DNA of 64,000 bases from Streptomyces harbinensis. GTDB lineage: Bacteria; Actinomycetota; Actinomycetes; Streptomycetales; Streptomycetaceae. Below the pieces are notes generated by a model, which searched no databases, had not been told where the DNA came from, and saw only the letters and a list, made by a program, of their open reading frames with translations. The stretch spans positions 186,001 to 250,000 of the forward strand of contig NZ_FPAB01000006.1 in NCBI RefSeq assembly GCF_900116145.1, read 5' to 3'. The position numbers were made by a program, and so were the translations under genes. How positions within the stretch are numbered: the first letter of the stretch is position 1; the number at the start of each line of letters is the position of its first letter. This document shows, piece by piece, positions 16,858 through 26,300 of this stretch.

Positions 16858-17814
16858 TCATGCCGAGAACACCCGCATTCCGGCCGGATAGATCAGAAAG
16901 ATCAGGAATCCCAAGCACAGCAGCAGCTGTGCGATCAGCATCGACTGCGACTTCTCCCCCGCGCTCCCCTCGATCTCGGCGAGCTCGCGGTGGCGCATCG
17001 TCTCCGAACGGGCGGAGAGCGAGGCGCGTACCTTGGCGCCGTCGTCCGCGACCAGCGCCAGCGACGCGGACAGGTCCTTCAGCTCGTCCACCCCGACCTC
17101 GTCGCCGAGCTTGCCCAGCGCCTGCCACTGGGTCAGCCCGGTGATCCGGGCGTCGGCCAGCGCCGTCCTGATGCGCCGCAGCGCCCAGCCGTCGCTGACC
17201 TCGGCGGCCGCCTTCAGCGCCTCCGGCAGACCGCGCCCGCCGGCCAGGCTCATGGCCACCAGGTCCAGATAGGCCGCCACCACCCGGCGGAAGTCCCGCC
17301 GCCTGGCCTTGGCGTCCCGGCGCACCTCCAGGTCGGGCAGGAAAAAGAACACCCCGGCGAACAGCAGCGCCAGCCACACCGGGACCACCGGGCTGACGCC
17401 GAAGCCGATCAGCCAGCCCATGGAGAACAGGAACGGACCGAAGAACAGCCCGGCCGCCGCCAGCACCACCTTGCCGGCCAGGAACGACTCCCAGGTCCGG
17501 TCGAGCAGGGCCAGATCGGCGCGCAGCGACCGCTGTTCCCAGCCGCGCTGGAGGTACAGCTCGGCCAGCCACTCACCGGCCCGCTGCTGGACCTCGGCCA
17601 GCAGGCTGGGCTTCTTCGCCCCCTCGGCGGCGCTCTGGGCGGCGGTCGGGACGTACGGGGCGTGCCCCGTACCGCCCCGGTGCCGCAGGGCGTCGATCCG
17701 GGCGACGGTGGCCACCGGGCTGCGCCGGGTGGGCATCAGCGCCCGGACCGCGGCGTACATCCCGAGGCCGAAGACGGCGCCGACCACGACGGCTGTGGTG
17801 ATGTCCGAGTTCAC
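16858..17814 (-). CDS. tadC: TadC-like type II secretion F family protein
   Basis: A 318-residue inner membrane platform protein with one N-terminal helix, paired helices in the middle (about residues 125-170) and C-terminal helices, around a cytoplasmic GspF-type domain with the pattern YLDLVAMSLAGGRGLPEAL. With TadB it forms the membrane anchor that the CpaF ATPase acts on. The GTG at 17814 overlaps the tadB stop in a GTGA, so the longer upstream extension is rejected. Confidence 0.82.
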   Translation of the reverse strand: MNSDITTAVVVGAVFGLGMYAAVRALMPTRRSPVATVARIDALRHRGGTGHAPYVPTAAQSAAEGAKKPSLLAEVQQRAGEWLAELYLQRGWEQRSLRADLALLDRTWESFLAGKVVLAAAGLFFGPFLFSMGWLIGFGVSPVVPVWLALLFAGVFFFLPDLEVRRDAKARRRDFRRVVAAYLDLVAMSLAGGRGLPEALKAAAEVSDGWALRRIRTALADARITGLTQWQALGKLGDEVGVDELKDLSASLALVADDGAKVRASLSARSETMRHRELAEIEGSAGEKSQSMLIAQLLLCLGFLIFLIYPAGMRVFSA

Positions 17815-18740
17815 GACCGCGCTCCCCCCTGTTCGGCCGGCTGCCGCTCGCGCAGCTGGGCGCTCTCGTCCGAGCGCGCCATGAACCGCTCGGGCACCTC
17901 GATCCTGGCCAGCCGCCGCATCCACCAGAAGCCGAGGCCGAACAGGCCGCAGACGATGGCGAGTACGGCCTGGCCGAGGGTGTCGCCGAACGGTTCGACG
18001 AAGCCCGGGTTGAAGATCGCCAGGCCCAGCGGGAAGGCCACCGAGACCCCGACCACGATCTGCACGCTGCGCCGGGTCGAGGCGCGCTGGGCCATGACGC
18101 GCTGGCGCATGTCCACTTCCTCGCGGGCGGACTTGGCGAGCGCGCCCAGCACCTCGCGCAGCCCGGGGCCGCGCAGCCGGGCGTTGAGGATCAGCGAGGC
18201 GATGATGATGTCGGCCGAGGAGTCGTCGAGTTCGTCGGCGAACTCCTGGAGCGCCTCGGGCAGCGGCATCCGGGACCGCAGCCGGTCCACCAGGTTGTTC
18301 AGCGGGACGCGCAGCGCGGGGGCGGCGGCCCGGGCCGAGGCGGGGATGGCCTGTTCGAGGCCCACCGCCCCGGCGATGGTGTCGCGCAGCGACTCGGTCC
18401 AGCCGGCCAGCGCCTCCACCCGGCGCATGTTGGCGCGCTCCTCGGCGGCGCCGCCGAACAGCTTGCTCCAGGAGAAGACGAGCAGCGCGGTGCCGATCGC
18501 CGCGATCGGCCAGCGGGTGAGCAGCAGCACGACCAGCGCCGAGGCACCGGCGATGGTGCCGCGGCGGCCGGCGAAGCGCGCGAGTTCGGAGCGGCGCCGC
18601 TCGGCGCGGTCGCGTTCCTCCGCGGTCTTCGGCTCGATGCCCCGCACGGCCGCCACCAGCAGCGCGATCCCACCGCCCACGGCGACGCCGCAGAGCAGCG
18701 CGTACAGGGCGGTGAGGGAGAACAGTCCTGATCCGCTCAT
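17811..18740 (-). CDS. tadB: TadB-like type II secretion F family protein
   Basis: A 309-residue membrane protein, partner of TadC in the Tad pilus platform. The GspF domain contains WTESLRDTIAGAVGLEQAI and is followed by the characteristic RRSVQIVVGVSVAF membrane helix and a second C-terminal helix. The start at 18740 lies 10 bp after the cpaF stop, with a G-rich ribosome site. The end overlaps tadC by four bases. Confidence 0.82.
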   Translation of the reverse strand: MSGSGLFSLTALYALLCGVAVGGGIALLVAAVRGIEPKTAEERDRAERRRSELARFAGRRGTIAGASALVVLLLTRWPIAAIGTALLVFSWSKLFGGAAEERANMRRVEALAGWTESLRDTIAGAVGLEQAIPASARAAAPALRVPLNNLVDRLRSRMPLPEALQEFADELDDSSADIIIASLILNARLRGPGLREVLGALAKSAREEVDMRQRVMAQRASTRRSVQIVVGVSVAFPLGLAIFNPGFVEPFGDTLGQAVLAIVCGLFGLGFWWMRRLARIEVPERFMARSDESAQLRERQPAEQGGARS

Positions 18741-18750
18741 GATGTGCGTG

Positions 18751-20052
18751 TCACCCCCAGGCCCCTCGGTAGCCGAACTGCGCCAGTTCGTCGCCGCAGG
18801 AGAGCGCGGCGTGGGCGCGCGGTACGCCGTCGGGGCCCTCGGCGAACACCTCGCTGGAGAGCACCCGGCCGTCCACGCCGTTGACCTCGCGGATGGAGGA
18901 GACGATGCGGTGCAGCTTGCCGCCCTGGGCGTAGGTGTTGCGGCGTTCGATGAAGACGACGAAGTTGACGGCACCGGCGATCAGCATCTGGCTGGCCTCG
19001 ATGGGCAGCCGTTCGCTGGCCTGGAGCGCGTAGGTGGAGATCCTGTTGAACACCTCGGCCGAGGAGTTGGCGTGGATGGTGGAGAGCGAGCCGTCGTTGC
19101 CCTGCGACATCGCGTTGAGCATGGTGACGATCTCATCGCCCAGCACCTCGCCGACGATGACGCGGGAGGGGTTCATGCGCAGCGAGCGCCGCACCAGTTC
19201 GGCCATGGAGATGAGGCCCTGGCCCTCGGAGTTGGGCAGCCGCTCCTCGAAGGCGACGACGTTGGGGTGCAGTTCGGGGAACTGGTCCAGCCCCAGCTCC
19301 AGGGCGCGTTCGACGGTGATGAGCCGTTCGTCCGGCGGGATCTCGTTGGCGAGTGCCCGCAGCAGGGTGGTCTTCCCGGCGTTGGTGGACCCAGCGATCA
19401 TGATGTTCTTGCGGGCCCTGACGGCGGCGGACAGGAAGCTGCCCAGCTCCGGGGTGAGGGTGCCGTTGCCCACCAGGTCGGCGAGGAAGACCTTGCCGAG
19501 CCGGGCCCGCCGGATGGACAGCGCGGGGCGCCGGGTGACGTCCATGACGGCCGAGAGCCGGGAGCCGTCCGGCAGCCGCAGGTCGAGCTGCGGGTTGGCG
19601 GAGTCGAAGGGCCGGGAGGACAGGCCCGAGTAGGCGCCGAGGATCTGGATCAGCTCGACCAGTTCCTCGTCCGTCTCGGCCACCGGGTCGCCGCGCACCT
19701 CGCGGCCGTCGGCGTAGCCGATGAAGACCTGGTCGCAGCCGTTGATGTCGATGTTCTCCACATCGGGGTCGTCCAGCAGCGGCTGGAGCCGGCCCACGCC
19801 GAACAGCGCGGCGTGCACGGCCGAGGCGTAGTCCTCCTCGGACTGGGCGTCCAGCGGCGCCCGGCCCTCGGATATCTCGGCGCGCGCGTACTCCTCCAGC
19901 ACCTGCGCGATGACGGCGCGGGCGTAGTGCCGCTCGTCCTCGGACGTCATCGGGCGGACGCCGCTGGCCTGGTCGATGCGGCGCTGTTCGGCGATGCGGT
20001 CGCCGGCCTCCTGCCGGAACCGCTTCACCAGCTGGTGGTTGACCTCGCTCAT
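18751..20052 (-). CDS. cpaF: CpaF/TadA pilus assembly ATPase
   Basis: A 433-residue secretion ATPase of the GspE/VirB11 superfamily, the motor for Flp pilus assembly in the cytoplasm. The N-terminal domain (1-150) is followed by the core with Walker A AGSTNAGKTTLL, the Asp box around ITVERALELGL, the Walker B-type GEVLGDE and the His box LSTIHANS. All catalytic elements look intact. The ATG at 20052 overlaps the cpaE stop in an ATGA. Confidence 0.9.
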   Translation of the reverse strand: MSEVNHQLVKRFRQEAGDRIAEQRRIDQASGVRPMTSEDERHYARAVIAQVLEEYARAEISEGRAPLDAQSEEDYASAVHAALFGVGRLQPLLDDPDVENIDINGCDQVFIGYADGREVRGDPVAETDEELVELIQILGAYSGLSSRPFDSANPQLDLRLPDGSRLSAVMDVTRRPALSIRRARLGKVFLADLVGNGTLTPELGSFLSAAVRARKNIMIAGSTNAGKTTLLRALANEIPPDERLITVERALELGLDQFPELHPNVVAFEERLPNSEGQGLISMAELVRRSLRMNPSRVIVGEVLGDEIVTMLNAMSQGNDGSLSTIHANSSAEVFNRISTYALQASERLPIEASQMLIAGAVNFVVFIERRNTYAQGGKLHRIVSSIREVNGVDGRVLSSEVFAEGPDGVPRAHAALSCGDELAQFGYRGAWG

Positions 20053-20948
20053 GCGCCCGCTCCCGGCCGGCCGTAGGACGGCGGCGGGGCGTAGCCCTGC
20101 GGCGGGGCGCCCTGCTGCTGCGGGAGGGCGGGACGTACCGGGTTGAGGTCGGCGCGGAAGGTCTGGTGCACGTCGGTGACGACCTTGCGGGCGGACCGGA
20201 CCAGCAGCGACTTGTCGAGCCGGCCGCGGCGGCGCCCGGCCAGTTGCTCGGCCCCGGCCGGGTCCTCGGCGATCAGTCCGACGACACGGGCGCCGCTCTG
20301 CGAGGCGATCAGCATCTCGTTGACCTGCGCGGCGATCTTCGACCCCTGCTGCGGCTCGGCGATCAGCAGCACGCCGATCTGCGGCTTGGCCAGCTGGGAG
20401 GCCCCTCGCTGCTGTCCGTGCAGCTTGTTGTGCAGCGCGGCGGCCCGGTCCCGGACGTGGGCCAGGTTCTCCGGCTGGCCGCGGGTGACGAGCAGCAGCA
20501 GCGCGGCGTGCGGGAGCAGCGCCTGCGCGGGGGAATGGGCGTCGAGACGCCCCAGGTCGGCCAGGACGTCGGCGGCGGCCTCCTGGTGCGGGGAGTCGGC
20601 CAGCTCGGCGAAGACCCGGCCCAGCGCCCCCCACTGCCCGGTGAGCCCGCCGGACTGGTCGGAGGAGGCGAGCCCGATGATCACGTCCAGGCCGCCGGCC
20701 ATCCGCTGCGAGTGGTCCCACAGCTGCTCGGCGGCGATGCCCCGGCGCGCGGTGGCGGCCAGGGAGAGTATCCCGGTGCCGGGGTCCAGCGGGCGGCCGT
20801 TCGCGCCGACCGACCGGTAGACGAGATCCCCGCCGGCCGGGTCGGCCTCGGCGAGCAGCACACGGCGCGGCCACAGCGCGGCCAGCGCGACAGCCGTGGT
20901 GGTGACCCCGGGGGCCCCCTTGTCCGCGGCCAGTGCGATCAGCGCCAT
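20049..20948 (-). CDS. CpaE/TadZ-like ParA/MinD-fold pilus protein
   Basis: A 299-residue protein at the position and with the fold of TadZ/CpaE, which localises Tad machinery. The N-terminus is ParA-like (ALIALAADKGAPGVTTTA), but the P-loop lysine before TT is valine, so ATP hydrolysis is unlikely. The middle keeps MinD-like strands (DVIIGLASSD, ALLLLVTRG, IGVLLIAEP). The last 35 residues are a Pro/Gln-rich flexible tail. It starts 25 bp after the cpaB-like gene and overlaps cpaF by four bases. Confidence 0.75.
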   Translation of the reverse strand: MALIALAADKGAPGVTTTAVALAALWPRRVLLAEADPAGGDLVYRSVGANGRPLDPGTGILSLAATARRGIAAEQLWDHSQRMAGGLDVIIGLASSDQSGGLTGQWGALGRVFAELADSPHQEAAADVLADLGRLDAHSPAQALLPHAALLLLVTRGQPENLAHVRDRAAALHNKLHGQQRGASQLAKPQIGVLLIAEPQQGSKIAAQVNEMLIASQSGARVVGLIAEDPAGAEQLAGRRRGRLDKSLLVRSARKVVTDVHQTFRADLNPVRPALPQQQGAPPQGYAPPPSYGRPGAGA

Positions 20949-20973
20949 CTGCTCAGCTTCTCCTTGTCCTCGG

Positions 20974-21684
20974 TCACTTGGCGGCGGGGATGATGACGAG
21001 CGAGACCTCGCCGGCGGAGGCCGCCCGGGTGAGCGCGGCGGCGTCCGCGCGCGCCACCCGCAGGGTCACCGGCAGCGAGGTGTTGCCGATCGAGTCGCCG
21101 CCGCCGTGCACGACGGACACATGGGCTTCCTCGGTGATGACGGTCTGCTGGGTCGAGGTCTCCTCGTCGCCGCTGTTCCGCTCGCGTCCGACCCAGTAGG
21201 CGGCGACGGTGTCGCCTGCCTTGAGCCCGGCGGGAAACTGTCCGGGCTGGAGGGAAACACCGACGATGACCTCGTCGTCGGGCAAAGTCTCTTCGCCGGT
21301 GAGCATTTCCCCGACCAGAATGGTGCCGCCGACGAGATCGGTGGCGGCGCGGAGTTCTTCTTTCAGCTGTCCGCGCTGTTCCCAGCGCACATAGTTGACA
21401 GATGAATCATCTGCGACGAGGACCGAGGTCATGGCGGATTCCGGAATGACGCCGCCCATGGGCACCCGTTCCGTGATCTTGATCGCCTCGATACGGTCCC
21501 CGGCCTGCATCACCAGCATCGTGGCCCCCAGCGCCCCGGCCAGCACCAACAACGCGGCCAGGGCGGCCAGCGCGGGCTTGCGCTCACGCGGCGGAGCGGG
21601 CAGCCGATCCCCCATCACGGGTCCGGCGGCAATGGACTTCTTCGCAGCCGCAGATGCCCGGTCCTGAGTTCTCATGCCCATCAT
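20974..21684 (-). CDS. SAF-domain protein, CpaB/RcpC-like
   Basis: A 236-residue protein with a cytoplasmic N-terminus, one membrane helix (about residues 38-62) and an extracytoplasmic SAF-type domain beginning at KITERVPMGGVIPESAM, as in CpaB/RcpC of Tad systems. In diderms CpaB works with the secretin; no secretin is expected in this monoderm, so here the protein probably acts in the cell wall. It is the first gene of the Tad operon. Three ATGs cluster at 21684, 21681 and 21675 and none has a strong ribosome site, so the exact start is uncertain. Confidence 0.7.
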   Translation of the reverse strand: MMGMRTQDRASAAAKKSIAAGPVMGDRLPAPPRERKPALAALAALLVLAGALGATMLVMQAGDRIEAIKITERVPMGGVIPESAMTSVLVADDSSVNYVRWEQRGQLKEELRAATDLVGGTILVGEMLTGEETLPDDEVIVGVSLQPGQFPAGLKAGDTVAAYWVGRERNSGDEETSTQQTVITEEAHVSVVHGGGDSIGNTSLPVTLRVARADAAALTRAASAGEVSLVIIPAAK

Positions 21685-21954
21685 CCCCGTGATCCACATA
21701 CCCGAGCAAACATGCAATCTTCACTTCTCTATCAAGTCGCGGGAAACGCTATCAGCCGCCTCGCAGCGCCTACAACGGCGAGACTGTCACGCCCATGCAA
21801 CAGAACCGCCCACGCGTCGCGCCCGGTCGGGAGGGGTCCCACCGCCCTGGAACCCCGGCCCGCCGGCACCGCGTGTTGAATGGCAGGAGCACTCGCCGGT
21901 GCCCCGGGAGGAAGAGCCTCCGCCGCCACTACCGTAACCAGAAGAGAGCGCTTG

Positions 21955-22806
21955 ATGCCCTCCTACGACATGAGCCGTGACCGCTTCCGACTCTCCCACC
22001 AGCACGTCGCCGTCCTGGGACAGCTTCATGACGGCGAACAGGTCATCGAGGAACTGACAGCCGCCCGCGACGAACTGATCGCCGTCGGGCTGGTGAGCGA
22101 GCAGGGTGAACTCTCCCCCGTCCTCAACGATCTGGTCACCGCCCTCGCCAAGCCCGTCATCGTGGTCGACATCGAGATGACCGGCCCCCATGGGATCACC
22201 ACCCACGGCGTCCTGATCGGCGAGGAGGCGGTCTTCAGTTTCGAGGAGTGGCCGGGCTTCGGAGAAAGCGAGTACACCCGGATCGAGCCCAGGACCCTGG
22301 TGTTCGAACTCGCCCGGCTGGTTGGCCTGCGCGACCGTACGACCGGTGATCCGGCCGGCGGCATCACCACGGTCGAGAGCACCATGAAGCCGGTCGACGA
22401 TGTGTTCACCGGTCTCGCCCAGCTGCCCGAAGGCGCCGTCAGCAGCCAGGCCGATCTGGTCAAAGCGGCCGACGACATTCTCAAGACGAGCGCCGGCGAC
22501 CTCCCCGAGGATGTCCGCACCCTGTTCGCCGGGCTCATCGTGGGCATGCGCTCCAGCTGGCGCATGACCGTGGCCTGGCCGGGCACGGAGAACGGTGCGG
22601 CCGGCACGAAGGTCTCCGCCTTCGCCGTGTGGGACTGCGACACCCTCGGCCACTGGCTGCGAGAGCTGCCGGCCGAACCCATCATGGAAGGCCAGATCAC
22701 ACCGCAATCGCCCCTGCGGCTGGTGCGAACCTCGGCGAAGGACCTGTGGGAGAAGATCGCCGACACCCTTCCCAACGGCGACGAAATCCGCTCGGCGGAC
22801 AACTGA
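21955..22806 (+). CDS. EspG-like ESX secretion-associated protein
   Basis: A soluble 283-residue acidic protein with no signal peptide or membrane helix. The pattern of an N-terminal region with AARDELIAVGLV and SEQGELSPVLNDLVTALAKP, a central sheet (VVDIEMTG, THGVLIG), and a helical C-terminus suits the EspG family, cytosolic chaperones of WXG100/PE/PPE-type substrates. Its place beside WXG100 and EccC genes supports this. The ATG at 21955 has GAAGAGAG upstream and is preferred over an upstream ATG. It is divergent from the Tad operon across 270 bp in which I see no other gene. Confidence 0.55.
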   Translation: MPSYDMSRDRFRLSHQHVAVLGQLHDGEQVIEELTAARDELIAVGLVSEQGELSPVLNDLVTALAKPVIVVDIEMTGPHGITTHGVLIGEEAVFSFEEWPGFGESEYTRIEPRTLVFELARLVGLRDRTTGDPAGGITTVESTMKPVDDVFTGLAQLPEGAVSSQADLVKAADDILKTSAGDLPEDVRTLFAGLIVGMRSSWRMTVAWPGTENGAAGTKVSAFAVWDCDTLGHWLRELPAEPIMEGQITPQSPLRLVRTSAKDLWEKIADTLPNGDEIRSADN

Positions 22807-22888
22807 TCCGGCCTCAGTCCATAGCCCCGTGACCGCCACTGCACAGGATTGTCACGAAGCAGAACTCTCGTTCCGCACGCCACATGCC

Positions 22889-22900
22889 GTGCGGTAGCGT
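22889..22900 (+). promoter_or_regulatory. possible promoter region of the first WXG100 gene
   Basis: TAGCGT at 22895-22900 fits a -10 hexamer (TANNNT). It abuts an inverted repeat, CCGCAC (22873-22878) and GTGCGG (22889-22894), that could be an operator. No good -35 is visible. Confidence 0.3.
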
Positions 22901-22957
22901 GCCGGTCAACGGGGGACGGGCTGGCTGTCCCGCAGTTTGGTACCTGGAGGATTGAGT

Positions 22958-23218
22958 ATGGATCGCGGTGCAGATCTCGAGAGGCTGAGGACACTCGCCG
23001 GTAAGTTCCGGGACTCCGCGGGCGACCTTCGCGGGCTGATCTCCACGCTGGACACGGAGACGCAGAGCAGCGAGAGCTACTGGAAGGGTCCGAAGTCCGA
23101 CCAGTTCCGCTCCGAGTGGCAGGACGTCAAGCCGACCTTCGAGTCGTTCGCGGACGCCCTCGACGACGCCGCCCAGAACGCGGACACCAATGCCGACAAC
23201 ATCGAGGCGGCCACCTGA
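22958..23218 (+). CDS. WXG100 family type VII secretion target (EsxA/B-like)
   Basis: An 86-residue helical-hairpin protein. The turn carries the WXG motif (SYWKGPKSDQF), flanked by two amphipathic helices, and it has no signal peptide. Proteins of this size and motif are exported by type VII secretion as dimers and can act as partners of larger substrates. A perfect GGAGG lies eight bases before the ATG, suggesting high expression. The stop is followed by a clear terminator, so it is transcribed alone. Confidence 0.9.
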   Translation: MDRGADLERLRTLAGKFRDSAGDLRGLISTLDTETQSSESYWKGPKSDQFRSEWQDVKPTFESFADALDDAAQNADTNADNIEAAT

Positions 23219-23247
23219 GCCGACCGGCTCGCCCTTCGGCACACCGC

Positions 23248-23281
23248 GAGGTGCCGGGTCCCTTCCGGGGCCCGGCACCTC
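23248..23281. terminator. hairpin terminator between WXG100 and eccC
   Basis: Perfect 11-bp arms (GAGGTGCCGGG and CCCGGCACCTC) close a 12-base loop, between the convergent WXG100 and EccC genes. Confidence 0.7.
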
Positions 23282-23311
23282 ACTGGTTTCCGGCGCGTAC
23301 CGGCGGGTGGC

Positions 23312-26300
23312 TCAGTCGTCCTGCGACGCGGCCTGGATCGGGGTGAGCGCTCCACCGGTGATCAGCAGGCCACTGCCCACCGGGCCGCCACCGCTGTTCG
23401 CCGGCAACCGCACTCCGAACAGCTCCCCTTCACTGGGGTTGCGCGGCATCAGCAGCAGACCGTTGCGCGACTTGCGTGCGGTGGAGACGAATCCCCGGTA
23501 CTGCGACGAGAGTGAATCCGTGGTACCGGCCGCCAGCACCGCGTGCCCGCCATCCATGCCCGTGCGCATGACCTCGGTGATCGCCTTGTCCACCGGGGTG
23601 TCGTACACCAGCTCCGCGTCGTCCACCACCACGACGTACGGCTCGCTCAACCCCTTGACCAGCTCCTCCACCTCGTTCTTCGTGCTCTCTCCGTTCAGCA
23701 GACCGGCTACCCCCTCACGGCCGGCCAGCGCCCGCAGCGGCGAGCGGCGCGGAGTCACCAGGATCAGCGATGTCCCCCGGTCCAGCAGCGCGGTGGCCGC
23801 GGTGACCAGTGATGTGGACCTCCCCGACTTCGGCGGGCCGGCGATGACGAACCCCGGGCCGAACTCTTCCAGGTCGATGCCGATCGGCTGCAACTCGTCA
23901 CCGCCCACGCCGAGCATGACCCACAGCGGGGACGGCGGGGCAAAGTCCGGTGCGAGCGCGAGGGCCTGGGACAGCGTGATCCGGTTGGGAAGCGCGTCCA
24001 CCCGCATCGGGGCCTGCGAGGGACGCGGCGCGGGCATGACCTCCCGCGCCCGGCGGCCGATCTCCTGGAGCGCCGCGACCTGGGCCTGCCCGGAGGGGTC
24101 CTCCGCCAGCAGCGCCAACTGGCTCTCCAGCATGCCGTCGTTGCTCATCTGAAGAGCACGGCCCGAGGGCATCTCGGAGGGGATGTCCTTGGGCCGGAAA
24201 CCAGCCGAGGTGTAGTCGGTGACGTCCGCGAGCCGCAGGATCAGCTTGTCGGGGAAAGCCGAGGAGATCTGGCCGGTGAGCCCGCGCCGATCACCCGTGA
24301 TGACCGCCTTGAGCCCGACCGCGGCGCCTTCCCGGAAGATCTGCTGCATCGACTCGATGAGCTGTCCGTAGTTGAACTTCTCGAAGGCCGATACGAAGCC
24401 GTCCCACGCGTCCAGCAACAGCACCATCCACGGCAGCCGTTCCTCCGCGGGCGCGCTCGCACGCTGCTCGGCGGCGCTCGACACACCGAGATCGGCGAGC
24501 AGTTGCTGCCGCCGGGTGATCTCGTTGCGGAGCCGGTCCACCAGCCTCCGCACCCGCTCCGGCTGGTCGCGGGTAACCACCGCGCCGGTGTGCGGCAGTC
24601 CCACCAGCGGCAGCATCGCGTTCGAGCCGCAGTCGATGGCGTACAGGTGCACATCGCCGGGCGCGTTGTCGCGGGCGAGCGAACCGGCAAGTGTCCGCAG
24701 TGCGGTGGAGCGGCCCGACCGGGGGCCGCCGACCAGCATCAGGTGACTGCCCCGCACCAGGTCGAGAGCGAGCAGGGCGCGCCGCTGCTGTGAGGGGAGG
24801 TCGGTCACGCCGAATCCGGCGGGTGCGACCTCGGCCGGGTCCGAGGGGGCCTCGGCGTACGGCTCCAGCTCCGAGAGCTGGATGCGCTCGGGCAGCGGAT
24901 CCAGCCAAGGGCTGCGCGGCGGCGGGAACGCCATACGCCGGGCACCGTCGCGGATGGCGTCCACCAGAACGGCGAGGTCGGTCACCATGGACCCGTCGTC
25001 CTGACCGCCGGACGCCACGGCGAGCGGACGTCCCAGAGCCGGCCAGCCCACCGGCGTCACCACCACGCTCGCGGCGCCGGTGTCCTGCCGGGGCCTGCGG
25101 CCACCGATCCGGGCCGACTGCACGCCCACGAGCGACTGGGCGCCGGAACGCACATAGGCGCGGCCAGGGGTGGCCTTGGCAATGGCGGCCGAGTCGGGGG
25201 CGTCGATGACATCCACCGATTCCTTGGCGTCCGTCACCCGCAGAGCGATCCGCAGGTTGGTGTTGGCCTTGATGTCGGCACTGACCACACCGGCCGGCCG
25301 CTGCGTGGCGAGCACGAGGTGCACACCGAGTGAACGGCCCCGGCGGGCGATGTCGACCAGTCCCGCGATGAAGTCCGGCAGTTCGGCCACCAAGGAGGCG
25401 AACTCGTCGATGATGATGACCAGCCGGGGCATGGGCGCCAGCTCCGGCCGCTGCTTACGGTCGTCGTTGTAGTCCTCGATGTCCTTGTTCCCGCTGTTGA
25501 ACAAGATGGTCTCGCGCCGGTGCAGCTCGGCGGCGAGGGAGGCCAGGGCCCGCTCGGTCAGGTGCGCGTCCAGGTCGCTGACCATGCCGACCGTATGCGG
25601 CAGGTTGGCACAGTCCTGGAAGGCGCTGCCGCCCTTGTAGTCGATCAGTACGAAGTTCAGGGACTCGGGATGGTTGACGACCGCGAGCGAGGCGATGATC
25701 GTCTGCAGCAGCTCGGACTTACCCGCGCCTGTGGTACCGGCGACCAGGGCGTGCGGCCCGTCCCGCCGGATGTCCAGCACGAAGGGCCCGTCCGCCGCGA
25801 GCCCGATGGGAGCGGCGGTGGACTCACCCCCGGCCCGCCAGACACGTTCGATGTCCTCACCGGCAGGGTTGGGCATACCCAGCAGGGACAGCAGACGTGC
25901 CGCGGTCGGCAGCGCGCCACCCGCGTCGTCCCGGCTGACGTCGCGCACCGGAGCCAGCGAGCGGCTCAGCAGCTCGCACCACTCGACCGGTACCTGGTCG
26001 GCGAGCACCTCCCCCAGCTGCTCGAGCCCGGCGCCGCGCAGCAGCACCCGGCTGACGGAGCCGGCCGGCCACGACACCACCGCCCGGCACTCCTCCGGGA
26101 GCAGCCGCTCCTCCTCGTCGATGCACAGGGCGTAGATCCCGTGCTCGGGCCCCTCCTGGAGGAGCTGCGGGACACCGGGCATCCGGCGCAGCAGCCTGGC
26201 ACCGTCCAGCACGACCAGTACGGCCGGATCGGGACGCAGAGCCTGCTGCGAGAATCCGGCGGTACGGCGCAGCGCCTGCCTCCTGTTCAGCTCGGTGAGC

